Assembly (NCBI GenBank): GCA_022813625.1
Contig: JAKLMB010000025.1
Location: 434,001-498,000 of the forward strand
Length of the DNA stretch: 64,000 bases
Source of the DNA: Aaosphaeria pasadenensis
Lineage: Eukaryota; Ascomycota; Dothideomycetes; Pleosporales
Reading direction: 5' to 3'
In this document: positions 1 through 11,843 of the stretch, piece after piece
How the letters are laid out: every line of letters starts with the position of its first letter
Numbering within the stretch: position 1 is the first letter of the stretch
The notes under the pieces: generated by a model
Database searches by the model: none
What the model saw: the letters and a program-made list of their open reading frames with translations, nothing else
What the model was told of the DNA's origin: nothing
Made by a program: the position numbers and the translations under genes

Positions 1-233
1 AGCCGTTGAATGAACTTAGTTCTTTTGGGACTTCTGGATACTCTATACAGTACATGCCTTTCCACCGGTAGTGTGAAAGAGCTTCTATCGTATCGAGCAT
101 TCGAATTGGCACACACCGCCTTGGAGATCAGAAACAGAGGCAGTGGTGCATTAAATCTTTCCTGATTCCCTATCTGAGCCTCAGTACAAGCATTTGTGAC
201 TGTCTAAGTGAAACTGATGAATAAACAAAAGTC

Positions 234-592
234 CAAGCCATACTTGCTTTGCCAATCGCACCAGCCATCTCTCCAGATCAGTCACGACTCTCTCACCTAG
301 CACTCTATCGACAGTACAATCCAGCTATTCGCACCTGCCACGCGAACTGGCGCGTCCTCTTCTCCATATCCCTCTTCTCCACATTCCTCTTCGCCACATA
401 CGTCTTTGCCTTCTGCCAGTCCAAGACGTCCTTGAAAATTCCCACCAGGCCGTTTCGTAGCCCGCCGTTTACCTTTCTTGATATCTCCCGTCGGTTCTGC
501 GTCGCTACGGCCGAGAGATCGCGTTGGAGGTCAAAGGACAGAAGATCACACACGCCGCTATCCACATCGGCACTTCGAATCATCCACAGCAC
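234..592 (-). pseudogene. Truncated copy of the neighbouring alcohol acetyltransferase
   Basis: The reverse strand of 305-592 encodes a fragment closely matching the C-terminal third of the intact acetyltransferase at 2488-4084; the shared core reads CDLLS-DLQR-L-AVA-QNRREISRK, then G-LR--LVG-FK and DWQK. It ends in a stop near 305. Immediately downstream, in another frame (300 to about 234), comes LGERVV-DLE-WL-RLA, which matches the last residues of the intact protein. Roughly 57 residues that separate these blocks in the intact gene are missing. No N-terminal half is present. This is a decayed duplicate with an internal deletion, a frame change and loss of the active-site half, so it cannot be a working enzyme. 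Homology is seen directly between the two loci; decay after a local duplication is inferred. Confidence 0.8.
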
Positions 593-622
593 ATTTCAGT
601 TAGGGTTCTGTGCTTGAACAAG

Positions 623-2078
623 ATGAGCACGCTGGAAGGTCCCACCCCGGAGGCTTTGAAACCGAGAAAAGCAGCTATACTTGAGTTGGGCCTACCACCG
701 CCCTCTGCCATCCGTATCTACTCAGAAATTGGTGTTAATTCCTCCATATTCACCTTCACTCACTAATGAGCCTTCTAGATCTTCCAGCGCTTTCACGATG
801 AGGCAGGCAGGCCGACTTCGCACGAGCGCGTTCATTCTGCCATTCTCCATGTCCTGGACCCCAAAAGAAGGCTTGCGAACCTTGGTCACCCTGTGCCAGA
901 GATCGTCACCCGCATGAGCCAAGATGACCCCGAAAATGGGGAGACGCGCGCCCTGGTCGACTCGATAACGAGCATCATCGCCACCGACATGAAATTGACG
1001 CCCCAAGAACGACAGCACCTCCAAGGCGATGTTAGGGTGGTGGGTGGTCAAAAGGACTACGGCGCTCCCCAAGTACCTTGCCTTGATCTCGATGTTGGAG
1101 GATAAACTCAAAATCAAAGAAGTTGTGTACGGAGTCTCTGCCGACCGTGATCGAGAAGCCCTCGGCGGCCGTTTCGTCGATTTGTTCGGATATCTATCCG
1201 AGGCTCCGTATTTGACTGGACGCCGCCAACTCAAGAAATTTGGTCATGAGATGGCGCTCGACGCCGTCAACCTCATCATTGAGATGTATACAATTGGGAT
1301 CACAGGATTCAATGAGACTGCAGACTATAACCTCACTCATGAGCTCGAGGTAGGGAAACCGTATCTCTCCGCCTTCAAACAAATACGAAGGCCATGAATG
1401 CTTGACCGGCATCGTCCGGGATTTCTTCTTGGCTTACAGTGGCACATGCAGTCCCGTGAAGGACATGCCAGATGCTACAAGCGGACTTCTCAATGCAATA
1501 GCTGTAGTCGAATTCAACAACTCTGCTAAAGCACTTAGTGCTGCTTTCGAGAATACTAGATCTGAAGCTTTCCGCCTGGTCGCGAGAGTTTCACATTTGG
1601 CGAAGATAAGGTAAAGCATCTCTTCGCAAAAGTTTGTGGGTACACTACTACGAAGGCAAAGATGGAATTGGACTTGGCAGAGTTGTACGCCGAGATGTAC
1701 GACTATAGTTCAACTATGATTTTGTTCCTCCCACACAGGCACATGATCAGGTTTGTGCGTTTCCACACAAAACATCGCCTGTACGCTAACGATAGCAGGA
1801 TTAAGAAGCTTGGAATCCCAAGGATGAGGCAGCTCATCATGGATATGGATGACCACATGCCAGAAATCCAACAACAGTGGGCGCACGCCGGAAAACAATT
1901 GTACGACAGCGTGAAAAATTCAAAGGGCACCGCAAACGTGCCCCGTCTCGACCTCCGAACACTGCATGAAGGAGTACCTCGAACGATGGCGGACATCACT
2001 AGTGAGGTCGACATGCACTTCAGGACGGTCACCAGGAGTGCGCCGAACAAGCGTAAGGCTGCAGCCCTAGAGGAATGA
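623..2078 (+). pseudogene. Unrecognised multi-exon gene, probably frame-broken
   Basis: Protein-like reading continues along the plus strand but changes frame several times. It starts at ATG 623 (MSTLEG). A candidate 45-nt intron lies at 734-778 (branch CTAAT, acceptor CTAG). The frame then runs through about 1028 (VTRMSQDDPENG, LTPQERQHLQGD), and moves by one base into PKYLALISMLEDK and FGHEMALDAVNLIIEMY (to about 1346). Another frame gives YEGHECLTGIVRDFF. The last block (1662-2078) ends KRKAAALEE-stop and includes likely introns, one at about 1750-1798 with GCTAAC branch and CAG acceptor. I found no intron that repairs the shift near 1028 or the one near 1350-1390, so I call it a pseudogene, though a sequencing error or missed intron is possible. 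I do not recognise the family. It sits in the same decayed patch as the truncated acetyltransferase. Confidence 0.4.
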
Positions 2079-2487
2079 TCTTAGGAGTTTTGTGGCATCT
2101 TCGGCTAGGTTCTTTAAGCCATTGAGTAGGAGGTAAACATATGCTATACAGCCAAGGACAAGTGGGATCAGGTTGGGGTATCATTCGTAGCAGTGTCTCA
2201 ACGCACTATAAGTGCGAGACTGATAGTCGAGCTGCATATTCTGTACTTTTATCTCGTTTCTCCAGCTACCGTAGTTAACCACAAACGAATACACCACTCG
2301 CCCTGCATGAACTGCTTGAAAATCTGATGGTGAGACATATAAGTTCAGAAGGGATAGATTATGTAATGTGTACATGAGATGTCAATGTATGCAGTAGTTG
2401 GCCTCCGATTCTGATAGCTTCTAACATGACCTCCTTGTGTTGTTCCACTCCACCAAGTAGCCAACAACTGATCACATTAGAGTAAGC
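2079..2487. other. Intergenic, nothing recognised
   Basis: This lies between the 3' ends of the frame-broken gene and the acetyltransferase. No ORF with coding character, repeat or RNA gene was seen. Confidence 0.5.
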
Positions 2488-4084
2488 CTATGAAGCAGAA
2501 AGACGTTGACTCGCAAGTTGGATCAGCCAAATTTCCAGATCAGCCATGATGCGCTCCCCTAGCATCAAATCAACAGCGCAGTCCGGCCAGTTGGCACTGA
2601 CACACATACCCCGGCCAGCCACGCTAATAGGGGCAAACTCGACGGCAGCAGCGGGAATCTCTGCACTGAGGCCAAATTGTGCCCGGTTGATCGACCACTC
2701 CTGGGAATTTTCAGAAGTGTTGCCCGCGAGGACACCAATGTTGCTGATCAGCCATGTGAATTGACGCTGCCTTTTTGCCATGTTCCTCATCGTCTTCTGC
2801 CAATCTGTGACGTGCTTGAATACACCTACCAGATCATCTCGCAGCCCGTCGTGTAGCTTCCGCGATATCTCCCGCCGGTTCTGCGCTGCGACAGCCCAGA
2901 GCTCGCGTTGTAGGTCGGTGGATAGCAGGTCACATCCCTCACTGCTATTCGCCAGCAGCTTGGAGCGAATCCGACTTACCAGCTCCGTGTCGAATCTATG
3001 GGGTACCTGTGTCACGTAATTGCTCACTGCTCTGCCAGACCGAACCCACGGAGCATCTGGCGGTGCTGGAGGCAGATTCCGGCGGTGGTCCATGACGGTT
3101 GAACACTGAAAGGCCGGGGCAGCCGCGCTGTCGAGCCGCGACGAGAAGGCAATGAGCGCCAGTGCGTTTAGTAGGCCGGTGATGGTGGTCTTGTTTTGTC
3201 GGCAGAGTGCTAGAATCGCAAGTAACGATGCGTTGTCTATAACGAAGGCCCGGAACTGGGTTTTGTAGGGAGAGGAGCGGATCGGACACCAGATTGCCTG
3301 GGATACGTCACGATTGAGAAATTGGGGCCGTAGTTCGTCCCAATATACCCTGGCGAGATACTTCAGATCTAAGGGAAGGCTCTTTAAACCCTCGATTGGA
3401 GTTGGGAGGCAGGGAGGCGCTTCGGGCAGGGTAAGGATACCTTCATTCAAGCCTGGCCGCTCGGGTCCTCGGTCGTCAGCGCTGGTGAGCATCTCGAGAA
3501 AGTCTTCGTGGAACACCTTGGCACCTACACCGTCGAACTGGGGGTGGTTCCAGGTGAGTAGGACCTCCATGACAGCAGCACCTTCTTGCCGAATGACGGT
3601 GATCTTCCAGCCTGGCCGCTTAATGGAAAGCTCTGGGAAACGGTCATCGAGCTGACCGCGAAAGGTTTCCTGGACAGTATGTTCAAAATCAATATCTTTG
3701 CCAAGATAAAGCCATTGTATATGATGCTTTAGGTCGAGACTCTGCAGCCGGATCCACGAGGGTGTCTTAGACGTGGCATCTATCATGCCGACTTGCAGCA
3801 TTGGGTGTCTCATAATGGTGTCTACAATAGCAACCTTCACTACCTCCTCTAACTGGGTCCGCGACTCTGCCGGTGCGAGATGTTGCGGAAGTGTGTAGCG
3901 ACAGGAGAGAATAGTGCCACGGTACTGATCTAGGAGATACATAGCTAGTTGGTACTTCTCACTAGACACGCCGCATCAGTGAGGGTTTCCGAAATACTAC
4001 GCTGGAGTCAATCACAGATACTTACTTGATTCCGAGTTTGCGTAGTACAACTGGCTCTGTGCCATTGTTCAATACTTTTGCCAT
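2488..4084 (-). CDS. Alcohol O-acetyltransferase family protein (AATase, PF07247-like)
   Basis: Proposed spliced CDS: complement(2488..3961, 4026..4084), 510 aa, one 64-nt intron with GTAAGT donor and CTAG acceptor. Splicing restores the family's N-terminus: LRKLG followed by EKYQLAMYLLDQY, which a start inside the second exon would lose. The acyltransferase motif HxxxDG (HPQFDG, about residues 159-164) is present and typical of BAHD/condensation-fold CoA-dependent enzymes. The C-terminus LGER-MADLE-WL resembles the usual family end. Members transfer acetyl or acyl groups from acyl-CoA to alcohols or other hydroxyls, making esters; the substrate here cannot be told. A partial copy lies 2 kb away. 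The family call is strong, the specific reaction is inferred. An alternative is acylation of a secondary metabolite. Confidence 0.85.
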
Positions 4085-4172
4085 GATTCCTTGATGGTAT
4101 GGTGGATTGAGAAGCGGCGGTGCACTTCTTGTCGAAATAGATTGATCGTGTGCTGGCGACTCTCGAGCTTAA

Positions 4173-4178
4173 TATATA
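4173..4178 (-). promoter_or_regulatory. Possible TATA box of the acetyltransferase
   Basis: TATATA lies about 90 bp upstream of the proposed ATG at 4084 (minus strand). Position and sequence fit a TATA element; no transcript evidence is available. Confidence 0.35.
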
Positions 4179-6910
4179 AGGTGTCTGCTGGGCCTCATAG
4201 GGACAGCGACTCCCATACGCTTCCCTTGAGAGGTTGCAGGTTCACATAGCTCAACAGTCCTTGACTGTTGTACACTGAAAGGATACGGATCTGTCGCGGT
4301 GCCTGTTACCTCTGTAGAACCGTCGATTGACGTAGCACCCAGATCGCTGGACCGTCTGATGGATTTCCTTATCCCATTGCCTCCACAGAGCTGCTCGGCT
4401 GTAGGCCATTTGAAGTGTGTGTTGCTATGCCACCGGCCCATTTGACTGTGAGCGGCACAGCCCTAATATAAGGATACCGGGTCATATCAAGCGAGGCACG
4501 GGGATTTAACTGCTGATTAGTTGGTGTAGCCTTTTTATTGGTTCCAACTCGTTTATAATTTGCTCTTATAAGTGTGTTCAGAGTAATCAAGGGCGAAATA
4601 ATGTTCTCTTTGAGGCAAATGCGGAGGACAAGAAACCAGTTAGTGAGATTTATTCTGGAATTACATGTTGTAGAACAGGTGCCAGTCGGATGCAGGACTA
4701 TCAATGTACAGAAGGTTGGCACGTCGAGCTGTCCACCTGCTGGCTTCTTGTGTCTCTGATGCCTAAAGCATCTATTTAAGAGTGTGCTGTAGCCAGTAAA
4801 CAACCTTGACTGCTTGCAATAGATCTCTTGCAAAGGCACTGTTGTAGGCATAATATACTAGCATGAAGTTAGTTTGACGTGCCAACCCTCTGTATCTACA
4901 GACCTTCTCTGGGGGCTCTGGCTGGTACTGAATACCTATGTGGTTGGCTATATTCATCGGAGTTCAAGGCGCCGCGTGGCTGCGAGTAACTAGGCCAGTA
5001 AGCGTGTCTATGTATCATGTCCATGCTGTGCTTTATTTTACTGGGAATTGACACAGATTCTAGTCAAATTTAACTGACTACTTGATAGAAGGATGAGGGC
5101 GCAACATAAGTGGCTGGCATTCTACTTATCGTGCTTGGTATCATAACCATATCTGGCTGTATAGACGCAAGATGGTTTACTAAGCCTAGTTTAGCTAGTT
5201 AGTTAGCTGGTATTAGATTGTTAATACTAAATAGAAATTAGGGGCCGTAATTGCCAGTGTGAGCGATGTAGATGTAAGGACCAAACCTTCCATCTGAGAT
5301 TTGGAGTGAGAAAGAAGGAAGCTGCTGTTGTCTTTCTTGCGTCATGATGACCGTCTGTACACTATAGAGTAACGAACTACGCCATACACTGCGGCGAGAC
5401 AGAACCTCCAAAAAAATATAGACAGCTTGAAGACCTTAGTTTAACACGCAAAACCCACATCTACCTCCTCCACCTCCATCAGCTCCATCAACTCCACCGC
5501 CTCCTCCATCTCCCCAGCATACACTTCATGCTCAAAGCAGAAGTAGGACTGGAAGTGATCCCACCGTATGCAAAATTTGAACAACTGTACTATAAGCATT
5601 ACTGATATTCTCGGCCGCCCGATCAAACGAAACGGCGTTACAAGTCAGAAAAAAGTGATCTACATATCATAGTCTTGTCTTGTCGGCGCGGCGCATTCCA
5701 AGAATCCAGGCACCAGGTCAGTTGAGAGACTGCTGATCGATGTCGAGGGTCCCGGTCCGCCTTGAAGTCGAACATGCTTCTAGAAGACACTTGGCCATGT
5801 AGGGACATGTTCCTTCCTAGGCCTCATGCATTCATTGTTGCCTCTCCATTCTGTGTGTATTTTGGTGGCAATGAATTTGTTGCATCATTGGAAGGAATAT
5901 ATTCATCATTTTGTGTTGAATTCACGACATTCGTATAAAGATCCTTCGCTCCCAAATAAGTTGTCCTTCCTTCTGCTTGGCTGGCACATATTAAGGGCAC
6001 GAGCTCCTGGGAGACAAACAGTGCGTTGCCATCCTTGTCGTCATGGGCTTGGTGATGATCGACGCTCCCGTTGGCCTGCAGTCCGGGCGGTAGTCCGCCT
6101 GCACCGCTACTGAGAGCTAAGCACGAAGCCGTCTCCTTCTCTGAAGCAAATTCCATGCAGTCATTCACAACAGGCCATGGATGATGAACTTTGATAACCC
6201 TCCAGATGTCGACCTCAGCTCTCGTAGTGGATTTCATCTAGACAGAGGTGCAGGATGCCAGAAGAGGAAGAGGAAGAGAAAGAGGAAGAGCGAAATAGCC
6301 AAGAAGGAATTAGGCACAACGCGATGGTCCCTTGCCATCACGACATCGGCACTAGTAACGGTTTGGGCGATACAAGCATTCACCGTCCAACTAAGTCTTG
6401 TCCAAGTCTCGCCCATATCACTACCTACGGCAACCTATATCCAAACAGCATCAACCCCAAGACAAAACCCCATCCCCCATGACGCCCATCCTGCCCGTCC
6501 CACTAACCCACGCCCATCCCCGTCAGCCTGATCTTCTCAGTCCCATACCTTGACCTTCCTCATGGGGTTGTCTGTCATTAAAGATCCAACTCTTGGTATC
6601 TCCCAGTGCCTTGGAGCCCATGTAACCCAAGACATTCATCGCAAACCCGTCTGACAATGGCGAAAGGGCAATCACCGCCTCCTACGGGATTCGCGATGTA
6701 TGCCCACCTCGCAATGACCAGTGACTTGCTTCTCATATATATGCATGGATCGCGCGCACAGCCTGTCAAAGTCATCCTGTCATTCCCTCCCACCCTTGTG
6801 GTTCTGCCAACTACTCCTGCATCTGCGTCGTGAGATAAACTCCCTGATCGGGCTGCACTAGGGGGGAATATTCGACAACCTTAATTCAACCTCCAGTCCT
6901 TCACGGCGAT
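4179..6910. other. Gene-poor intergenic region with one MITE
   Basis: Contains the MITE at 4707-4894. The rest is AT-rich with only short ORFs. Two overlapping ones near 5824-6531 are weak candidates: a minus-strand 137-codon frame ending PPKYTQNGEATMNA, and a plus-strand frame at 6181-6531 with a Lys/Arg run followed by a hydrophobic stretch. Neither has a recognisable domain or clear splice structure. A minus-strand Glu-rich ORF at 5441-5626 looks like low-complexity sequence. Confidence 0.5.
4707..4894 (-). mobile_element. MITE copy A (pogo/Tc1-like, TA-flanked)
   Basis: The 188-bp element starts TACAGAAGGTTGGCACGTC and ends GACGTGCCAACCCTCTGTA, so its ends are inverted repeats of about 20 bp or more flanked by TA. 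Its interior matches the reverse complement of the copy at 50015-50194 (shared blocks TTTAAGAGTGT, CAGTAAACA and GGCATA), so it lies in the opposite orientation. It has no coding capacity, hence non-autonomous. TA duplication and CAGAGGGTTGG ends suggest mobilisation by a Tc1/mariner or pogo (Fot1) transposase; that is inference. Confidence 0.8.
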
Positions 6911-8635
6911 ATGGCCGACAAAAAGGACTATGAAGCAGGAGGTGAAGTCGTTCAGCCAAAGAACGATTTCAACGACACCACGCCCCCTCCCGACTTCGAC
7001 CAAGGCGTTGTCCAGCAAGACAATACCTATGCCTACTCCGATGACAGAAAGCTTGGTGTGACCGGTGCCGTTTTCCTGATCCTGAATAAGATGATTGGAA
7101 CGGGTATCTTCTCTACTCCATCTGGAATCTTCGCTGCTACCGGAAGCGTTGGGGTGTGTCTGTTCCTGTGGATCATCGGTAAGTTCTGCGCGTTACAGTA
7201 ACACAGTTGACTTGAACCAACTGACCATTTTGCAGGTGGAATCCTCACTTTTGCTGGTCTCTCTGTCTTCATGGAATTCGGTCTTGCAATCCCCCGCTCT
7301 GGTGGTGAGAAGAACTATTTGGAACGCGTCTACCGTCACCCGAAATACTTGGCCACATGTGTTCTTGCCGCACAGATGATCCTCCTTGGATTCTCCTCTG
7401 GTAACAGTCTTGCATTCGGTAATTACGTTCTCTATGCTTCAGGTGTCGAGAAGCCGGGAGATTGGGAGGCGCGTGGCATCGCTATCGCTTGCGTTACTTT
7501 CGCTATCCTCATCCATGTCATCGCACCGAAGTGGGGTATCCGCTTATTCAATGTTCTGGGTGTCTTCAAGGCAGTCATTCTCCTCTTTATTGTATTCTCT
7601 GGTTTCGCAGCCCTCGCTGGTCATCGACCCGAGAACCCGCACAATTTCGATGACGCTTTCAAGTTCAATACCGGTGAAGGTTGGGGTGGAGGCGGTGCCT
7701 ATGCCTACTGCACGGCGCTCCTCCGCATTATTTACTCTTACAAGGGTTGGGAAAATGCAAACTATGTGTTGGGCGAAGTCAAGAATCCACGAAAGACTCT
7801 GGCTGTCGCTGCTCCATTAGCCATCGGTGGAGTCACCATTCTCTATGTTTTGGCTAATGTCGCCTACTTCGCTGCTATTCCCAAAGATGAACTTGCCACC
7901 AGCGATGTCATTGTTGCTGGAGTCTTCTTCAGGAAAGTCTTTGGGGATAGCGCAGGAGCTCGCAGTTTGCCCGCATTTGTGGCCATTAGCAACTTGGGCA
8001 ACGTGCTTGCCGTCAGTTTTGCCCACGCTCGTCTCAACCAAGAGTTTGCCAAAGAGGGTCTCCTCCCATGGAGCCGCTTCTGGGCCTCGAATAAGCCCTT
8101 CAACTCTCCTTCTACCGCCGTAAGTATCCTGGTATCTTTTCTTTATCGAGTCATTCATGGCTAAAGTATTCTTCAGCTCTTCCTTCATTGGATTGTGACT
8201 GTCATCGTTCTCGTCGCACCTCCTCCTGGCCCAGCATACAACTTCATCACCGATTTGTACACCTACCCAGGAGCCTGGATCAATGGCTTCGTCACCGCCG
8301 GTCTCATCTACCTCCAGTGGAGCAAGAAAGAAGCCTGGACATCACCATGGCACACCTGGATTCCCGTATCCGTGCTCTACCTTGCCGCCAACATCTTCCT
8401 CGCACTCGTCCCCTTCATTCCTCCGGATGGTGACTGGGATGCCGAAGGCTACCCGTACTACGTCTTCCCCGTCGTTGGTGTCGGCGTGTTGTTGCTCGGC
8501 GCCTTCTACTGGACAATCTGGACCAAGGTCGTGCCGAAGATTGGAGGGTACAAGATCGTCGCTCAGAGACATTACGATGACGCGGGTAATGAGCATATCC
8601 GCTACGTCAAGGTCTACAATCCCAAGGCTGAATGA
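6911..8635 (+). CDS. MUP1-type methionine/amino-acid permease (LAT family)
   Basis: Proposed exons 6911..7178, 7236..8119, 8177..8635, giving 536 aa; both introns have GTAAGT donors, with acceptors GCAG and TCAG. After a hydrophilic N-terminus of about 45 residues (two PP motifs, KDYEAGGE) come about 12 hydrophobic segments. The first carries the APC signature GTGIFSTPSGIF. Then come FGLAIPRSGGEKNYLERVY, an aromatic YKGWENANYVLGEVKNPRKTL block and a hydrophilic C-terminus ending YNPKAE. These are hallmarks of the yeast MUP1/MUP3 group, plasma-membrane proton symporters for methionine and cysteine. Length matches the family (about 540-580). The substrate is inferred from family; another neutral amino acid is possible. 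Confidence 0.9.
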
Positions 8636-10187
8636 GCGATATGTCTCTCACAACCGCAAGCACGCCTTTCGCATTTGCAGGAGCGGGATGACCGTGTGTG
8701 GAATTTTACATAGCGAACAGGGATATCCAACTATTAATTAGGACAATGGTACAATGTAAAAATTCGCTCTTATTAGCTGTTCTTACTCAATCAGTTCCTC
8801 TACGTGAAGATTATTTTGATCAACTCTCGCAACATTCACGTAGGGTCCAAAAGTACCACCAATATTTCATAGCTACGAATTCCCTTATCAATGGTTCATA
8901 CAGTTTTTATCTCTTGGTATCCCCGCACTTTGCCCAGCATGCACGCAGTGCGGGGAAAGGTGTTGATCCACGGGAGATGATCACGCAATGGACTGCTGGC
9001 TGGTATTAGCGGGATCTGCTCCGGGTAAATCGTGCAGTTGTTTGTGATTGACAGCTTTGGAGATTATCTTGCGCAGCTCAGTCTGGTAGCGGTTTCGATC
9101 CAAAGACTTCGTGCGACGAATGAATGTAGTTGGTCAATTCGACGCGTCGCGAAAATAGTAGTCACGAACATGACCTTCTCAGGTTTTCAAACACATTTAT
9201 ATCATGCACGCCTTTGATTTTCCCCTCTGTGGTGCTGGATGAAAACTTCATGTCGGCGCAAAAGGTACGCCACTCTGTCTTGGACTTTAAAGAAAAAAAA
9301 CCAATGGAATTCTAACACAAACTGTCGACCCAACGTTGTGTAGGACTGAAGTAGTCAATGACAAAGTGCCACCACCGTGTCGTATCTTGTTACAAACTCA
9401 AGGTTCCCTTTCTTCAAATATGAGGCTAGATCCGGTCTTCAACGATCGGACAACATAACCGCCCCACATATCCAAAATGTGCAGCAGTGCCCGTATTGGG
9501 TGCACCTCGGTCTCGAACCGTTTTGGTTCCGCACTGGAGGCATTGCCTCGTGTTATACATTCTCCGGAGTCCCGGACTTTAGGGAAAAGGAATCTTTCCG
9601 CGCACTGCAGTTACCTTCAATAACGATATTGCTTTGGCAGCCTCTTGGTAAGGCTCATTGTTAGTCTATGATTATAGCTGTCGGGTGATAATATCGCTCT
9701 GTGATCATTATAAATCCCCTATGGAAGCAATACGGAGATTCCATAGCCGCGACGTTGAAATGTGGCTGATGCAATGGAATTTCCATGAATAATGCCTAGC
9801 ACGGTGAGTAACGGGCTTCGGCCATAGACTTTCCTCGTACAATGTTCCGCACTAGTACATAGGCATCTAGCCTCTGCATTTACGGAAATGTATTGTATGG
9901 AAATGTGCTCGATTGTAGAGACTGTGATTTGATGGTGAATTAGACAAGAGACATAGTGTTGGGATGTTTAACATGTCCGAGTTTCAGATCGGCCTTGTAT
10001 GTACAAGCTAAAAATGGACACCTCTACAGCGCATTCGCAGTGAAAGTACTGAGTAGTGACATTTTAGAATGCTTACTGAACTCGGAGTCCCATCTTCGTG
10101 TTGAGTATGCGACATTGGTACACATTCGCTATGCCGTACGGCCCGTTGTCGGCTCCAGCATCTACCAAAAATAACGATTCAAGATTG
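8636..10187. other. Intergenic, nothing recognised
   Basis: About 1.5 kb between the permease 3' end and the secreted-protein promoter. It has only short ORFs without domains; no repeat or RNA gene was seen. Confidence 0.5.
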
Positions 10188-10193
10188 TATAAA
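10188..10193 (+). promoter_or_regulatory. Possible TATA box of the small secreted protein
   Basis: TATAAA lies 179 bp upstream of the ATG at 10367. It is followed by a CA- and CT-rich leader typical of well-expressed fungal genes. Confidence 0.4.
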
Positions 10194-10366
10194 GCTGCCA
10201 TGTCCAGCCGCCACAATTGAAATCACCACCACAACAACCACAGTCATTACAATCACTTTCCTTTTTCGCTCTTCGCAGCATCACACTCATTACAAAACCA
10301 TCCAATCATTCAAACATCGCACTCCTTTTTGCCAATCAACAACTCTCCTTTCCAACTTCAACCAAA

Positions 10367-10816
10367 ATGCAGTTCACTACCTCTTCCGCGGCTTTCATCG
10401 CCATGCTCTCCCTCAACACCCTCGTCTCTGCTGCTCCCAGCACCCCATTGGCCTCCACTAAGCTGGCTGCAAGAGCCACTGAAGTCCGTTTCGGCACTTA
10501 CTACGTTGCCAACGACTGGCTCAAGAAGGGAGACAACTGGGCTGCGTGGGAGACCTCAAAGAACCCCTGCTACGACGACCAGCGCGCAGAATTGGGTATC
10601 AAGTTGAACAAGGGCAATCCCTGCGACATCACTCTTGAGAACATTCCCGGTCTCGAGGGCAAATACAAGTTGGGTGGTTGCGGACTCGACAAGACCCTCT
10701 GGCTCGAGAAGGACGGCGTCAACGTCGGCAACTGCGTCGCGGACTCGTCCGAAAACAACAAGAGCTGCTCGAACGGCAACTGGTGGGAGCCCAAGTGGAA
10801 GTGCACTGTCGCTTAG
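10367..10816 (+). CDS. Small secreted cysteine-containing protein (effector candidate)
   Basis: Intronless, 149 aa. ATG 10367 (context ACCAAAATGC) is chosen because it begins a textbook signal peptide: MQFTTSS, then a hydrophobic stretch ending VSAAP. A short pro-segment ends LAAR, a plausible processing site. The mature part of about 110 residues is Gly/Lys/Trp-rich and has exactly six cysteines (in NPCYDD, NPCDIT, GGCGLD, GNCVAD, KSCSNG and the C-terminal KWKCTVA). An even, low Cys count, small size and secretion fit an extracellular disulfide-bonded protein, as many plant- or host-associated fungi make. I recognise no named domain. Function (effector, antimicrobial or surface protein) is unknown. 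Confidence 0.8.
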   Translation: MQFTTSSAAFIAMLSLNTLVSAAPSTPLASTKLAARATEVRFGTYYVANDWLKKGDNWAAWETSKNPCYDDQRAELGIKLNKGNPCDITLENIPGLEGKYKLGGCGLDKTLWLEKDGVNVGNCVADSSENNKSCSNGNWWEPKWKCTVA

Positions 10817-11843
10817 GGAATGCCATCAATGGGCATAACGGTGAATTTGCATTTCATGGAGCGTTGAATTGCGATGTTTGGGTCGCATTGGACTTGGTTT
10901 CTGGCTTTTTTGCATAGCATTGTTTTCTGTTTAGACTTCATCCCCGCCTCTTGCATTGTTGTTGTACTCTATCAATCCGAAAATCATCATTACTTGATAT
11001 TGCTTTGTTCCTGATATGTGAATTTGAGATATGATAGAATTGCGAACATTGAATGGACCACGAACGATCCGACAAAGGTAGTCAACGCATTCACTGTAGA
11101 AGGTTTGTGACTTCATTCAATCTATCATCTTCACGATTAACAACTGATAGACTTGAAACCGCTGTAGTAAGTTAAAGGTTATCATCATAAACACTGTTTT
11201 ATGTTGAATGTATAACATCATAAAAGAGAAAGTTGCAGAGTGGTATCATTAACTAAATTCTTCTTCCATTAGTTACTTGGAGAATCTAGTTCATATTACA
11301 GATGGGGTACCAATGGTTTGTTAAAGTTACGTCGAAAACTTCGTGAACAATCCAGCTCATCGGATGACGCCTTGAACCGTGGTTGAATGGTATGGAAACC
11401 CGCCATTGGCCTCTCCACTCTGCGAGGAAAGCAGGGAAGGAAGAGGACAACATTAAGAGAGGCATATTGTTATTAAAGTACGTACACTCAAAAAATTCCC
11501 AACTATATGTTTCTTCATGGTTCTCATCTTCTCATCCACTTCACCCGCCCTACCACAAAATCGACCTTTTGACAGACTCAAGAATACACCATAGTCAGGT
11601 AACAGTCTTAAAGCCCTGCAAATGTACTCACAATTGTAAGAAACCCTTCCTAATTATCAATTGTCATATTAATTCTTTCTTGTTGTTCTATGTGTGTATC
11701 AGAGTTACTTCCTTTTTGCGTTGAAACAGTAAATCGGTTTAGATCAGTGGTATCTCTTAAGGAACAATAAACACACGCCATTACGCCTTAATTACCATCC
11801 AGATCGTCTGTGAGTTCCAGATCGGCCATGATTTTAATCGATC
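10817..11843. other. Intergenic between convergent genes
   Basis: About 1 kb, AT-rich, with no ORF of coding character and no repeat recognised. Confidence 0.5.

Noticed and set aside
722..1234. 170-codon minus-strand ORF over the frame-broken gene
   Set aside because: The plus strand shows coherent protein-like blocks with intron signals; the minus frame has no recognisable feature.
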